Counted from the stretch's first letter, positions 25,174-34,847 are shown. The stretch: DNA of 49,535 bases from Candidatus Parepulonipiscium sp. PG-Nuni2H_MBin01 (GCA_001994995.1 MDJM01000012.1:32863-82397); one strand, 5' to 3'. Notes: generated by a model not told the origin, from the letters alone. Numbers and translations: made by a program.

Positions 25174-26619
25174 TTACCACTCTCCTTTCACCATCACTTC
25201 ATCTACCATCTGTTCTTTTAACATATATAAATCATCCGATAAATCCACTGGTAGCACTTCAGGGTTTAACAACCGTTTATACTCATCCCATAAAGTTTCC
25301 ATCTCAGCTTTAGCATACTTTTGTATTTCCATTACACTAGGCGTTTTATATACACATTTGCCATCTTTAAATATAGGAACTAACATCTCTCGGATTGAAT
25401 ATTCGCCGCCTTTTAATTCCATCTTTTTCCATCTAGCCAAAGGGTCTCTAATTATCCATTCTTCATTTGCATTAAACCTCTCATCAAATAGCGCCACTAC
25501 ATCGGCTTTTATTTTCCCCGATTCCTTATCATACACTCTAATGATTTTCTTAATTCCAGGTGTAGTTACTTTAGCAATATTATCTGATAATTTAATTTTA
25601 GGTAAATACTCACCTTCCGAATCTTCTTGTGCTACTATTTTATAAACACCGCCAAGTGCCGGATTGTCTGAAGCAGTAATAAGCTTTGTACCAACGCCCC
25701 ACAGATTAATCTTAGCTTCCTGGCGCTTTAAGTCTGCGATTATATACTCATCTAAATCACTAGATGCGCTAATTATAGCATCTTTATATCCAGCTTCATC
25801 TAGTTGCCTTCGCGATTGTTTAGAAAGATAAGCTAAGTCGCCACTATCTAATCGTATTCCATATGCTCCTTTAGGCTTAAACTCATCAAACACTTTAATG
25901 GCGTTTGGAACACCTGAATCTAACGTATCGTAAGTGTCTACTAGCAATATAGGCTTAACCCGAAAAGCTTTTGTATACGCTCTAAATGCTTCTAGCTCAC
26001 TACCAAAGTTCATTACCCAACTATGCGCGTGTGTTCCTATAACTGGCAAGTTAAACATCTTAGCGGCAAGTGCATTTGATGTAGCACTGCAGCCGCCAAT
26101 TATAGCAGCTCTAGCTCCGTAAATTCCACCGTCTGGCCCCTGCGCTCTACGAAGCCCAAATTCCACCACGTCATCTCCATCCGCTGCCAACACTACTCTA
26201 GCCGCTTTAGTCGCAATTAACGTTTGGTGATTGATAATATTTAGCAATGCACTTTCTATAAACTGCGCCTGATTTAATGGTGCTGTTACTCTAATTAAAG
26301 GCTCATTAGGAAATACAACCGAACCTTCCACTACGCAGTCTATATCCCCACTAAACTTAAACTGCTGTAAGCTACTTAAAAATTCATCATTAAACATATC
26401 CGTTTGTTTTAAATAACTAATGTCATCTTCGCTAAATTTAAGGTTCTTAATATAGTCAATCAACTGCTCAAGCCCCGCAAAAATAGCAAATCCGTTTCCA
26501 AAAGGATTTTTTCTGTAAAACATTTCAAATACTACAGACTTACTACTAATCCCATTTTCATAATACCCCTGTAGCATAGTAAGCTGATATAAATCAGTTA
26601 ACATTGTTAAATTTTGCAT
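25174..26619 (-). CDS. pncB: Nicotinate phosphoribosyltransferase
   Basis: 481 residues, normal for the Gram-positive type. It converts nicotinate, PRPP and ATP to nicotinate mononucleotide for NAD salvage. TDLYQLTMLQGYYENG opens the protein, the catalytic His region is GTHAHSWVMNFGSELEAF, and VDTYDTLDSGVPNAI with GIRLDSGDLAYLSKQ are phosphoribosyl-binding elements. It is followed at once by plsC. Confidence 0.94.
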   Translation of the reverse strand: MQNLTMLTDLYQLTMLQGYYENGISSKSVVFEMFYRKNPFGNGFAIFAGLEQLIDYIKNLKFSEDDISYLKQTDMFNDEFLSSLQQFKFSGDIDCVVEGSVVFPNEPLIRVTAPLNQAQFIESALLNIINHQTLIATKAARVVLAADGDDVVEFGLRRAQGPDGGIYGARAAIIGGCSATSNALAAKMFNLPVIGTHAHSWVMNFGSELEAFRAYTKAFRVKPILLVDTYDTLDSGVPNAIKVFDEFKPKGAYGIRLDSGDLAYLSKQSRRQLDEAGYKDAIISASSDLDEYIIADLKRQEAKINLWGVGTKLITASDNPALGGVYKIVAQEDSEGEYLPKIKLSDNIAKVTTPGIKKIIRVYDKESGKIKADVVALFDERFNANEEWIIRDPLARWKKMELKGGEYSIREMLVPIFKDGKCVYKTPSVMEIQKYAKAEMETLWDEYKRLLNPEVLPVDLSDDLYMLKEQMVDEVMVKGEW

Positions 26620-26647
26620 AAATATCTCCTATCCCTATTTTTATCCT

Positions 26648-27367
26648 TTACTTATTAAACCTATAATAAAATTCAGGAGTATCATTAGTAATAGCCTCAA
26701 AGCGATACCCTAGTTCTGTATAATAATTATAAAGCCCCTCGATAGCCTTAACTGTGTTCCAGTTATTTAGATTGCAATGAGCTAAAATAATTTTCTCCGT
26801 CATTTTATTACTACACTCTTTACCAGCTTCCACTAGCTCCTCAACTGAAGCATTAGGCTTAACTCCATCTTCTATATTAACATTCCAATCAAAAATATTA
26901 TAGCCTGCCGCTTTAATTTGGTCGTACATATCTTGGTTTAATCTGCCAGATGAACCGCCTGGGAAACGGATATATTTAATTCCCATATCACGCCCCATAA
27001 TTTCATTAATATAATCATTGACTTGCTTCATTTCTTCTAAAAATACGCTCGTACTAGAATAAACTTTATCATAGTTATGAGTATAAGTATGCAGTCCCAC
27101 ACCATGACCATCATCAAACATACGCTTAATCAAATCTTCCTTATCTTGCATTTCTTTACCAACTACAAAAAATGTAGCTTTAATATTAAGCCTGTCTAAC
27201 TCATCCATAATAGCCTCTGTAACTCCGGCAGAAGGACCATCATCAAATGTAAAATACGCTATCTTCTCACCCTTAGGCTCTTCGGCTTTGTCCGTTTCTG
27301 CATTGGCATATACGGCGCTAACCATAATAGCAAGCATTACTATTAAAGCAATCAAAAATTTTTTCAT
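26648..27367 (-). CDS. Secreted polysaccharide deacetylase
   Basis: 239 residues. A signal peptide (MKKFLIALIVMLAIMVSAVY, cleavage near ANA) is followed by a NodB domain: YFTFDDGPSAGVTEAIMDEL (motif 1), HGVGLHTYTHNYDKVY (metal His-x-x-x-His), IRFPGGSSGRLNQ (motif 3) and ILAHCN (late motif). It resembles the peptidoglycan deacetylase PdaA/PdaB group that acts outside the cell. It is divergent from ileS. An inverted repeat overlaps its ribosome site. Confidence 0.88.
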   Translation of the reverse strand: MKKFLIALIVMLAIMVSAVYANAETDKAEEPKGEKIAYFTFDDGPSAGVTEAIMDELDRLNIKATFFVVGKEMQDKEDLIKRMFDDGHGVGLHTYTHNYDKVYSSTSVFLEEMKQVNDYINEIMGRDMGIKYIRFPGGSSGRLNQDMYDQIKAAGYNIFDWNVNIEDGVKPNASVEELVEAGKECSNKMTEKIILAHCNLNNWNTVKAIEGLYNYYTELGYRFEAITNDTPEFYYRFNK

Positions 27368-27381
27368 TATTACTAATCCTC

Positions 27382-27403
27382 CTAAGTTATATATTTAACT
27401 TAG
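27382..27403. promoter_or_regulatory. Inverted repeat at the ribosome site of the deacetylase gene
   Basis: CTAAGTTA (27382-27389) and TAACTTAG (27396-27403) form a perfect 8-base inverted repeat with a 6-base gap. On the minus strand it runs directly into the AGGAGG site. It could be a repressor operator or a hairpin that partly hides the ribosome site. Confidence 0.45.
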
Positions 27404-27443
27404 TATATCTCATTTACAAATTTTTATTTATAATAATTAGACC

Positions 27444-27472
27444 TTTACAGCTATAAGCGGTAGTAGTATAAT
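27444..27472 (+). promoter_or_regulatory. Sigma-A promoter for ileS
   Basis: TTTACA (27444-27449), a 17-base spacer and TATAAT (27467-27472). It leaves a leader of about 158 bases before the ileS start. The leader has no T-box consensus (AGGGTGGNACCGCG). Confidence 0.7.
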
Positions 27473-27636
27473 TTTCCATATTAGCCCTATAATAAGGAAG
27501 CAACTGTTTTATAATAAGATATGTTTAAAATTTAGTAAAACTGAGCAAGATTTTAATATAAAAAGAAACTGTCCATTTAATATGACTGCGTATTAAATTT
27601 ACACATTTTATTAAACTAACTAAAAGGAAGTGTAAT

Positions 27637-30600
27637 ATGTATAAAAAAGTAGATACTAACCTTAACTTTGTAGATAGGGAACTAGAAACTTTAAAGTTTT
27701 GGAAAACTAACAATATATTTGAGCAATCTATTAGCAGCCGTGATAATGGCGAGAACTTTACATTTTACGATGGACCGCCTACTGCTAACGGTAAACCTCA
27801 TATAGGCCATGTGTTAACTCGAGTAATTAAAGATTTAATTCCGCGCTATAAAACTATGAAAGGCTACCATGTTATAAGAAAAGCTGGTTGGGATACACAT
27901 GGATTGCCAGTGGAGCTAGAGATTGAGAAGCAGTTAGGAATAAGCGGAAAGCCACAGATTGAGAGTTATGGCGTGGGTGATTTTATTTCTAAATGTAAAC
28001 AGAGTGTATGGAAATATCAATCTGAATGGGAGAAGATGAGCGAGCGAGTTGGCTACTGGGTGGATATGGACTCACCGTATATTACGTATGATAATAATTA
28101 TATAGAATCGGTATGGTGGTCGTTGCAACAAATTTGGGATAAAGGGCTAATTTACAAAGGCCATAAAATTGTACCATACTGCGCAAGATGCGGAACTTCA
28201 TTATCATCTCATGAGGTGGCGCAAGGTTATAAAGATATTAATGATAAAACGGCTATTGCTAAATTTAAATTAACTACCGAAAATACTTACTTCCTAGCGT
28301 GGACAACTACTCCATGGACTTTGCCATCTAATATGGCGCTATGTCTAAACCCAACAGCAACTTACGTTAAAGCACAGCTAGGCGATGAGTTTTACATTTT
28401 GGCTAAGGAGCTTATGGAGCCGGTTTTAGGGGAAGAAGCTAAAATAGTTAATGAATATGTAGGAACTGACTTAGTAGGAATGTCATATGAACCGCTATTT
28501 GATTTTGTTAAAGATACGCCAGATAAAAAAGCATGGTGCATAATAGCCGATGATTTTGTAACACTATCAGATGGTACAGGAATAGTACACATCGCACCAG
28601 CGTTTGGTGAAGATGATGCTAGAGTTGCGCGCGCAAATGATATTGCATTTATACAGCTAGTGGATGAGCAAGGTTACTTTACGCCAGAAGTAACGCTATG
28701 GCAAGATATATTTGTTAAAAATGCTGACCCACAAATTATTGAGTGGTTAAAAGAGAATAATAAGCTATTTAAAGCACAGCCATACACACATAGTTACCCA
28801 CACTGCTGGAGATGTGATACTCCGCTACTTTACTATGCAAGAGACACATGGTTTATAGAGATGTCAAAAGTTAGAGATAAGCTAGTGGCAAATAACAGCA
28901 CAGTAAACTGGCTACCACAAGCTATAGGAGAAGGCAGATTTGGCAATTTCCTAGAAGGAGTAATCGACTGGGGATTATCGCGCTCGCGCTACTGGGGAAC
29001 GCCGTTACCAATTTGGGAATGTAGCTGTGGATATACGCAAATTATAGGAAGTATAGAACAGCTAAAACAATGTAGCGACGATTGTCCAGATGATATTGAG
29101 CTACACAAGCCATATATTGATAACGTGCATTTAAATTGCCCTAAATGCAGTGCTAAAATGAGCAGGGTGGAGGATGTAATTGACTGTTGGTATGACAGCG
29201 GTTCTATGCCATTTGCGCAGTTACACTATCCGTTTGAAAATAAAGAGCTGTTTGAACAAAACTTTCCGGCTAACTTTATATCTGAGGCTGTGGACCAAAC
29301 TAGAGGCTGGTTCTATACGTTAATGGCAATATCTACTCTTATATTCGATAAAGCGCCATATGAAAACGTAATTGTGCTAGGACATGTTTGTGATAAAGAC
29401 GGATATAAGATGAGCAAATCTAAAGGGAACGTAGTAGAACCGTGGAGTGTATTAGATACACAAGGAGCTGATGCGATAAGATGGTACTTTTATGCAGCAA
29501 GCGCGCCATGGCTACCTAGCCGATTTGGCCAAGAAAGTGTAAGCGAATCGCAGCGTAAATTTATGGGAACGTTTTGGAACACATATGCGTTTTATATTTT
29601 ATATGCCAACATAGATGAGTTTGACCCAACCAAATATACGTTAGACTATAGCACTCTAAATATGATGGATAAATGGGTGTTATCTAAACTAAATACAGTA
29701 GTAAAAGGAGTGGATGAAAACTTAGCTAACTACAAAATCTTTGAGGCGGCTAGGCTGATGCAAGACTTTATAGACGATGTATCAAATTGGTATGTAAGAA
29801 GAAGTAGAGAAAGATTTTGGGCGAGCGATATGCCACAAACGAAAATAAATGCGTATATGACGCTATATACAGTGTTAGAAACGTTAGCGAAAATATCAGC
29901 GCCGTTTATTCCGTTTATGACTGAAGAGATTTACCAAAACTTAGTTAGAACAAATGATAAAACTGCGCCACAAAGCATCCACTTATGCGATTTTCCAACT
30001 GCGGTTTTGGAGTGGATAGACCCACAGTTAGAACAGCATATGGATAGCGTGCTAAAAATTGTAAACTTAGGCAGAGCGTGTCGTAATGAATCTAATATTA
30101 AAACACGCCAACCTATCGGAAAGATGTACGTTGGTTCAACGCAACACTTGCCACAGCAGTTTATTGAAATTGTAGCTGAAGAACTTAACGTTAAGGAAGT
30201 AATCTTTACTAATGATGCTACTGACTTTATATCTTATAGCTTTAAACCGCAAATGCGAACGTTAGGACCTAAGTATGGTAAGTTACTAAATAGCATTAGA
30301 ACTGAACTTGCAAACCTTAACGGCACGCAAGCTATGGAGGAGCTTAACGATACTGGTGTGCTTAAGTTATCTATTAACGGCGATGTTATCGAGTTATGTA
30401 AAGATGATGTATTAATCTCGACTGCACAAAAAGACGGCTTCGTTGCTCAAAGTGAAGGTGGCTTTACTACTGTTATCGATACGGAGCTTTCTGCTGAACT
30501 AATTGAGGAAGGTTTCGTTAGGGAGATTATTTCTAAAATCCAAACTATGCGTAAAGAGGCTGGTTTTGAGGTGCAAGATTATATTGCGATTAGTTGCTAT

Positions 30601-30774
30601 GACAACGATACTATTGCTAGCATTATCGAGCGCAATAAAGATGTTATCACTAAAGAAGTGTTGGCTAAAGAAATTGATACTACTAAAGTTGATGCTACAC
30701 AAAATAATTCTTACTCTAAACAGTGGAAAGTTAATAACGAAGTTGTTACTTTTAGCGTTACTAAATTAGTTTAA
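27637..30774 (+). CDS. ileS: Isoleucyl-tRNA synthetase (long, eukaryote-like type)
   Basis: 1045 residues. Class I signatures: PPTANGKPHIGHVLTR (HIGH) and GYKMSKSKGNVVEPW (KMSKS). The editing domain lies between (AWTTTPWTLPSNMALC, and DGTGIVHIAPAFGEDDA). Cys pairs (YCARCGTSLSSHE, HCWRCDTPLLYYAR, NCPKCSAKM) may bind zinc. RSRYWGTPLPIWEC and the C-terminal domain fit the type 2 enzymes, which are known for natural mupirocin tolerance. It charges tRNA-Ile. The ribosome site AAAAGGAAG precedes the ATG. Confidence 0.95.
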   Translation: MYKKVDTNLNFVDRELETLKFWKTNNIFEQSISSRDNGENFTFYDGPPTANGKPHIGHVLTRVIKDLIPRYKTMKGYHVIRKAGWDTHGLPVELEIEKQLGISGKPQIESYGVGDFISKCKQSVWKYQSEWEKMSERVGYWVDMDSPYITYDNNYIESVWWSLQQIWDKGLIYKGHKIVPYCARCGTSLSSHEVAQGYKDINDKTAIAKFKLTTENTYFLAWTTTPWTLPSNMALCLNPTATYVKAQLGDEFYILAKELMEPVLGEEAKIVNEYVGTDLVGMSYEPLFDFVKDTPDKKAWCIIADDFVTLSDGTGIVHIAPAFGEDDARVARANDIAFIQLVDEQGYFTPEVTLWQDIFVKNADPQIIEWLKENNKLFKAQPYTHSYPHCWRCDTPLLYYARDTWFIEMSKVRDKLVANNSTVNWLPQAIGEGRFGNFLEGVIDWGLSRSRYWGTPLPIWECSCGYTQIIGSIEQLKQCSDDCPDDIELHKPYIDNVHLNCPKCSAKMSRVEDVIDCWYDSGSMPFAQLHYPFENKELFEQNFPANFISEAVDQTRGWFYTLMAISTLIFDKAPYENVIVLGHVCDKDGYKMSKSKGNVVEPWSVLDTQGADAIRWYFYAASAPWLPSRFGQESVSESQRKFMGTFWNTYAFYILYANIDEFDPTKYTLDYSTLNMMDKWVLSKLNTVVKGVDENLANYKIFEAARLMQDFIDDVSNWYVRRSRERFWASDMPQTKINAYMTLYTVLETLAKISAPFIPFMTEEIYQNLVRTNDKTAPQSIHLCDFPTAVLEWIDPQLEQHMDSVLKIVNLGRACRNESNIKTRQPIGKMYVGSTQHLPQQFIEIVAEELNVKEVIFTNDATDFISYSFKPQMRTLGPKYGKLLNSIRTELANLNGTQAMEELNDTGVLKLSINGDVIELCKDDVLISTAQKDGFVAQSEGGFTTVIDTELSAELIEEGFVREIISKIQTMRKEAGFEVQDYIAISCYDNDTIASIIERNKDVITKEVLAKEIDTTKVDATQNNSYSKQWKVNNEVVTFSVTKLV

Positions 30775-30783
30775 CTAAAAAGG

Positions 30784-30812
30784 CCAGTTGTATATTCTAC
30801 AACTGGTTTTTT
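30784..30812 (+). terminator. Rho-independent terminator after ileS
   Basis: CCAGTTGTA (30784-30792) pairs perfectly with TACAACTGG (30798-30806), followed by six T. It begins 10 bases after the ileS stop codon and lies just past the 3' end of the opposing Rpn-like gene. Confidence 0.93.
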
Positions 30813-30815
30813 GAC

Positions 30816-31580
30816 CTATACTAATAGCTCGTTTTGTACTGAGCTTAACATATTAGCTACATCATTATGTTCTAATAACATATTAATAATTACGGTATGT
30901 TCATTTGAATCTTTATCCAATAAAGAATATACAAAATTTACAAATCTCAATAAATTACGCTTCTCTAAATTCCATTCACACACTACATTTATAATTCTAT
31001 CCGCAAATTGATTAAAGTTATTGCTTTTAACTATATACAACATAGCACAAAAGATACCTTTCTTTTGTATAAGTTGTTGCTCTGAAAGGTTAATAACTGT
31101 ATAAACTTGATACCAACTCCATGTTGCATCAGGCGTAGTGCCATCCGCATCCCATTTGTCACTATCTAAATAAATAACAGCACTATAAAACATTGGCAAT
31201 CTATCGTTAATATTATCACCTGTAATATTATTCTTCTCCAAATATTGCGCCCATGTTCGTACTCTATAATCTTCAATTCTAAATGGCATCATATAATCCA
31301 CTTTGGCTTGCAGCGCCAAATAAAAATAAGTGCTATGATGTGTTATCTTATGCACCAAATTAATAATCTTATTATCTGTACTTACATCAGCATCTTGAAA
31401 AAATTTAGGCAGGTGAACATATTCCACTTCTACATAATAGTGGTCAAAATTTAATCCCGGAATTTTAACAAAACTCTTTAATATATCTGCTAACTCATCT
31501 GAATCATAATTAATTATCTCGTTAAAAATTTTATTGCAGTACCCTTGAATTATAGCATTAACCTCAAATCTATTATCCAT
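30816..31580 (-). CDS. Rpn/PD-(D/E)XK transposase-like protein, shortened and probably inactive
   Basis: 254 residues. It is similar to the neighbouring 340-residue protein: NKIINLVHKITHHSTYFYLA, then LQAKVDYMMPFRIEDYRVRT, then INLSEQQLIQKKGIFCAMLY. The family (recombination-promoting nuclease, formerly YhgA-like transposase) has a D...E-x-Q nuclease core. Here the Glu is lost: the neighbour has LEFQSKVD, this copy LALQAKVD. A middle segment of about 30 residues and the Arg/Gly/Glu-rich tail are also absent. It is a degenerate tandem paralog. Confidence 0.72.
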   Translation of the reverse strand: MDNRFEVNAIIQGYCNKIFNEIINYDSDELADILKSFVKIPGLNFDHYYVEVEYVHLPKFFQDADVSTDNKIINLVHKITHHSTYFYLALQAKVDYMMPFRIEDYRVRTWAQYLEKNNITGDNINDRLPMFYSAVIYLDSDKWDADGTTPDATWSWYQVYTVINLSEQQLIQKKGIFCAMLYIVKSNNFNQFADRIINVVCEWNLEKRNLLRFVNFVYSLLDKDSNEHTVIINMLLEHNDVANMLSSVQNELLV

Positions 31581-31604
31581 TTATCCATACTCCTTTATAA
31601 ATTT

Positions 31605-32627
31605 TTAAAACTTGCTAATTATCTCATTGACATGCTCTATATCCATATCTAACTTTTGGGCAATCTGCTCGGGTGACCATTCTAAATCATTATAATATAC
31701 TTCCACTTTACCTATCTCAATACCTCTAGCTTCGCCTCTAGCCTCACCTTTAGCCTCGCCTCTAGCCTCCGCCTCATCTTGAACCGATACAAACATCTTT
31801 ATCACATCCTTTTTATTGCGCTGTGACAACGCATTAATAATTAAACTATACTCGTTTGAATTTTTATCCAATAAAGCGTATACAAACTTTATAAATCGAA
31901 ATAAATGTTCATGCTCAAAGCCCCAGTCAGAAATTACATGCAAAATTTTATCTGCAAACTGTTTAGACGTTTTGCTTTGTACAACATATACCATTGCAGA
32001 AAAAAAACACTTATTAGCAATAAGCTCCTCATCAGAAAGATTGATAACACTGTAGATGGGATTAGAAGCTTGCTGTTTACATTTTTCATAAAAAGCTTTA
32101 TTAATAGCACTTACTTCTTTAAATGTAGCTCTTGGACTAATAACAGTATTATCAAAACCCAAAAGTTCGTCTACATTATCCGCCGCTGTCCAATTACCCG
32201 ACCCTAAATAAATAACAACGCTAATAATTTGCGGCGCTCTCGCTTGTCTTCTGCTAACCCCACTCTGAGTGCTATTAGTTTTATTAAAATATTGCGCCCA
32301 CAAATTTGTTCTATAATGATTAATTCTAAAAGGCATCATATAGTCCACCTTAGACTGAAACTCTAAATGTAAATACGTGTAATTTCCAGTACGCTTATGA
32401 ACTAACTTAATTATCTTGTCAGCTTCAATCTTTTCTACATTTGTTTGAGTAAAATTAATAAAAGTAACTTCCTCTACTTCTATACTATATTGGTCTAAAT
32501 CAATTCCTGGAATATCAATAAAGTATATTAATATGTCCGCTAAATCATCTTCGTATTTAACTATTTCTTTAAATATCTTATCATTGTAAGTCTGAACTAG
32601 ATTATTAACGCTAAATCTATCAACCAT
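31605..32627 (-). CDS. Rpn family recombination-promoting nuclease / putative transposase
   Basis: 340 residues. The PD-(D/E)XK core is visible as ADKIIKLVHKRTGNYTYLHL, then EFQSKVDYMMPFR. YSVINLSDEELIANKCFFSA and FIKFVYALLDKNSNEYSLII are family blocks. The C-terminus has a repetitive tail (ARGEAKGEARGEARG) and an HTH-like end (WSPEQIAQKLDMDIEHVNEI), common in Clostridial members. The family cuts DNA and promotes RecA-independent recombination in E. coli. The catalytic Glu-x-Gln is kept here, unlike in its neighbour 24 bases downstream. Confidence 0.8.
   Translation of the reverse strand: MVDRFSVNNLVQTYNDKIFKEIVKYEDDLADILIYFIDIPGIDLDQYSIEVEEVTFINFTQTNVEKIEADKIIKLVHKRTGNYTYLHLEFQSKVDYMMPFRINHYRTNLWAQYFNKTNSTQSGVSRRQARAPQIISVVIYLGSGNWTAADNVDELLGFDNTVISPRATFKEVSAINKAFYEKCKQQASNPIYSVINLSDEELIANKCFFSAMVYVVQSKTSKQFADKILHVISDWGFEHEHLFRFIKFVYALLDKNSNEYSLIINALSQRNKKDVIKMFVSVQDEAEARGEAKGEARGEARGIEIGKVEVYYNDLEWSPEQIAQKLDMDIEHVNEIISKF
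31718..31770. repeat. 12-base tandem repeats encoding the ARGEAKGEARGEARG tail
   Basis: Variants of a 12-base unit (TCTAGCCTCACC-like) repeat about four times and encode the R/K-G-E-A tail of the Rpn-like protein. Such tails vary in length between relatives and can change by slippage. Confidence 0.6.
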
Positions 32628-32647
32628 ATCAATCCTCCTTAATAGCT

Positions 32648-32675
32648 ATTATAACCTAAAAATTTGCCATTTAAA
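32648..32675 (-). promoter_or_regulatory. Possible promoter of the Rpn-like gene pair
   Basis: On the minus strand TTTAAA (32670-32675), a 16-base spacer and TATAAT (32648-32653), about 20 bases before the start codon. The -35 box is poor. Confidence 0.45.
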
Positions 32676-32678
32676 CAA

Positions 32679-32709
32679 CAAAAAAGCGAGCATAAGCTCG
32701 CCTTTTTTA
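32679..32709 (-). terminator. Rho-independent terminator after the first flagellin gene
   Basis: GCGAGC (32686-32691) pairs with GCTCGC (32696-32701) around a 4-base loop. Six A and six T flank the stem, so it could work in both directions. It follows the flagellin stop at 32713. Confidence 0.85.
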
Positions 32710-32712
32710 ATA

Positions 32713-34725
32713 TTATTGAAGTAACTGTAATACTTGCTGAGGAATTTGATTAGCCTGAGCCAGCATAGCTTGAGAAGCTTGAGATAAAATATTATATTTA
32801 GTAAGCTCTAGCATCTCAGTTGCCATATTAGTATCACGGATATTAGACTCAGCAGATTGCAAATTCTCTGACGTATTGTCCACATTTTTTATAGTATGTT
32901 CTAGCCTATTTTGCGCTGCACCTAAGCTTGCGCGTTGCACAGATAAAATTTCCACAGCCGCATCAACCATAGCTAGCGCCGCGCTTGCATTCTCTTTAGT
33001 CGTAGTGCTAAGCCCCGACATACCAAGTGCTGCAACATTCATCGCCGCTATTTCTACTTCGATAGTTTGCGCCTGATTTGGCCCTACATGGAATGAGAAT
33101 ACTTGTGGGTCTGGTATTACAACCTCTTCTTCCTCTTCTAACAATTCATCCTCTATCTGTTGCACTAAATCATTAAACGTATTCGCTCCATCAACATCAG
33201 CTGTCATTACCGCATTCCAAGCTAACTGCCCACTTGTCATCGCTCCTGTTGGTGGCACTGTTATTCTTACGCTGTTACTGCTGTATTCATCATAATAATT
33301 CAACCTATCTTCAAGCTTCATAGTATCATACAACTTACCAGTAGACTCGCTAACCATATCATCTGGGAAATCTTTATTAGCGTTTTTCTCCACCTCAGTT
33401 AACAATTTTGAAACTTCTGTCCAAGCTCTAGAAACACCTTCATCTTTATCAGCCACTTTTGTATTAATCAGTTGCCACAACGAAGATTTTAGTTCACCCA
33501 CAGTCTCATTTACACCTGTGCCATTTGTCATGCCAGTATAACTAGCCGCCTCTGCTTGCAGTTTTGTTAATTGTGAATTTAACTGCTCCTCCATAGCTAT
33601 ATCATCCAAATTAGAAGTGTCAGACGCTACTCTTACATATGCTGCTATTGCCGCTGTATCATTAGTTAAGTCTGAGTGCAGTGCCATTCTCTCAACCAAA
33701 GTCATATCACCGTACACTACCGTTTCCCCATTTAACATCACTTGACTATTTGGCCCTAACTCATACGCTTCCACCATATCTTCTAGCGCCTCTGCCATTA
33801 CAGCCCAGTCATCTCCGTATTGCTCATCGCCTTTTACTTCATTAAAAAATTTCGCAATCTCATTTTCTTTCGCGTCTACATACGCATTAGCATCATCAGC
33901 TGAAGTTTCCCATCCTGCCTTAACTTCAGTTAAGTTACGCATATCATTATACATATTATCTATATTAGCAGACTCTGTGCTAGTTAAGCCTATATAATCA
34001 AACGCTCCTTCTGTACTTCCAGTCCACAAGTCATAGTATGCTAACTTACTTTGTGTATTCCAGTTATAATATCCCTCCGCTGCTAAGTCCAAATCAGCAA
34101 ACACTCCGTCGCCAGTTTCCATAGCCACCAACTTATCCGTTCCGTCTAGTCCAGAAGCTTGCAAGTTTTGTACCAAAACATTTTTAGCATCCGCTATAGC
34201 CTCATCCAACTCAAGCTCATTTTCATAACCAAATGTTGAATAAGTATCATAAAGCGCACTACTACGCCCAGCTGCTGCTGCCGGCTCTTCTTCTTCCTCT
34301 TCCACTACTTCTCCTGTTAATAACTTACGCTCATTAAACTCAGTCTTTTCTGCCACGCTATCCATCTCTTCTAACAGCGCTTGAACCTCCAAGTTAATCT
34401 TTTCTCTATCTGAATCTGTATAAGTATCATTAAGCGCTTGAATAGACAACTCTCTCATACGTTGCAACATCTCATGCGACTCAGCCAGCGCCCCCTCAGC
34501 TGTTTGTATTAACGAAATCCCGTCTTGCGCATTACGGCTACCTTGATCTAAACCTCGAATCTGGTTTCTCATCTTCTCAGAAATCGCTAACCCTGCTGCG
34601 TCGTCTCCAGCTCTGTTAATCCTCATACCAGATGACAACTTCTCCATAGAACTAGCTTGTGATGATGAATTAAGCCCAAAATATCTATTTGCATTAAGTG
34701 ACATTAAGTTAGTGTTAATTACCAT
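32713..34725 (-). CDS. Flagellin with very long central domain (670 aa)
   Basis: 670 residues from ATG 34725; a TTG two codons upstream is unlikely because AAGGAGG is correctly placed for the ATG. The N-terminal D0/D1 has [20 protein letters not shown] and [20 protein letters not shown]. The C-terminal D1/D0 has [16 protein letters not shown] and [20 protein letters not shown]. The middle, about residues 140-545, is unlike the other flagellins, acidic (EEEEEEP, LLEEEEEV) and rich in Ala, Ser and Thr. It is the most divergent copy in the array. Confidence 0.95.
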   Translation of the reverse strand: MVINTNLMSLNANRYFGLNSSSQASSMEKLSSGMRINRAGDDAAGLAISEKMRNQIRGLDQGSRNAQDGISLIQTAEGALAESHEMLQRMRELSIQALNDTYTDSDREKINLEVQALLEEMDSVAEKTEFNERKLLTGEVVEEEEEEPAAAAGRSSALYDTYSTFGYENELELDEAIADAKNVLVQNLQASGLDGTDKLVAMETGDGVFADLDLAAEGYYNWNTQSKLAYYDLWTGSTEGAFDYIGLTSTESANIDNMYNDMRNLTEVKAGWETSADDANAYVDAKENEIAKFFNEVKGDEQYGDDWAVMAEALEDMVEAYELGPNSQVMLNGETVVYGDMTLVERMALHSDLTNDTAAIAAYVRVASDTSNLDDIAMEEQLNSQLTKLQAEAASYTGMTNGTGVNETVGELKSSLWQLINTKVADKDEGVSRAWTEVSKLLTEVEKNANKDFPDDMVSESTGKLYDTMKLEDRLNYYDEYSSNSVRITVPPTGAMTSGQLAWNAVMTADVDGANTFNDLVQQIEDELLEEEEEVVIPDPQVFSFHVGPNQAQTIEVEIAAMNVAALGMSGLSTTTKENASAALAMVDAAVEILSVQRASLGAAQNRLEHTIKNVDNTSENLQSAESNIRDTNMATEMLELTKYNILSQASQAMLAQANQIPQQVLQLLQ

Positions 34726-34847
34726 ATTCAATCCTCCTTGAACTGCGCATCCTTACTTCCTTGTAAAGATATCCCTAATTTTCCCCCTGACTATTACTGT
34801 TTTTCATATTTGTATTTCATTTTTATATTAGTTTGACTTTTATATTA

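Noticed and set aside
27479..27636. T-box riboswitch before ileS
   Set aside because: No AGGGTGGNACCGCG-type antiterminator sequence and no terminator in the leader.
31718..31770. CRISPR-like short repeats
   Set aside because: The 12-base units are contiguous, in frame and encode the R-G-E-A tail; there are no spacers.
30816..32627. Insertion sequence suggested by 'transposase-like' proteins
   Set aside because: No terminal inverted repeats or target duplications seen; Rpn-type proteins are usually not part of IS elements.
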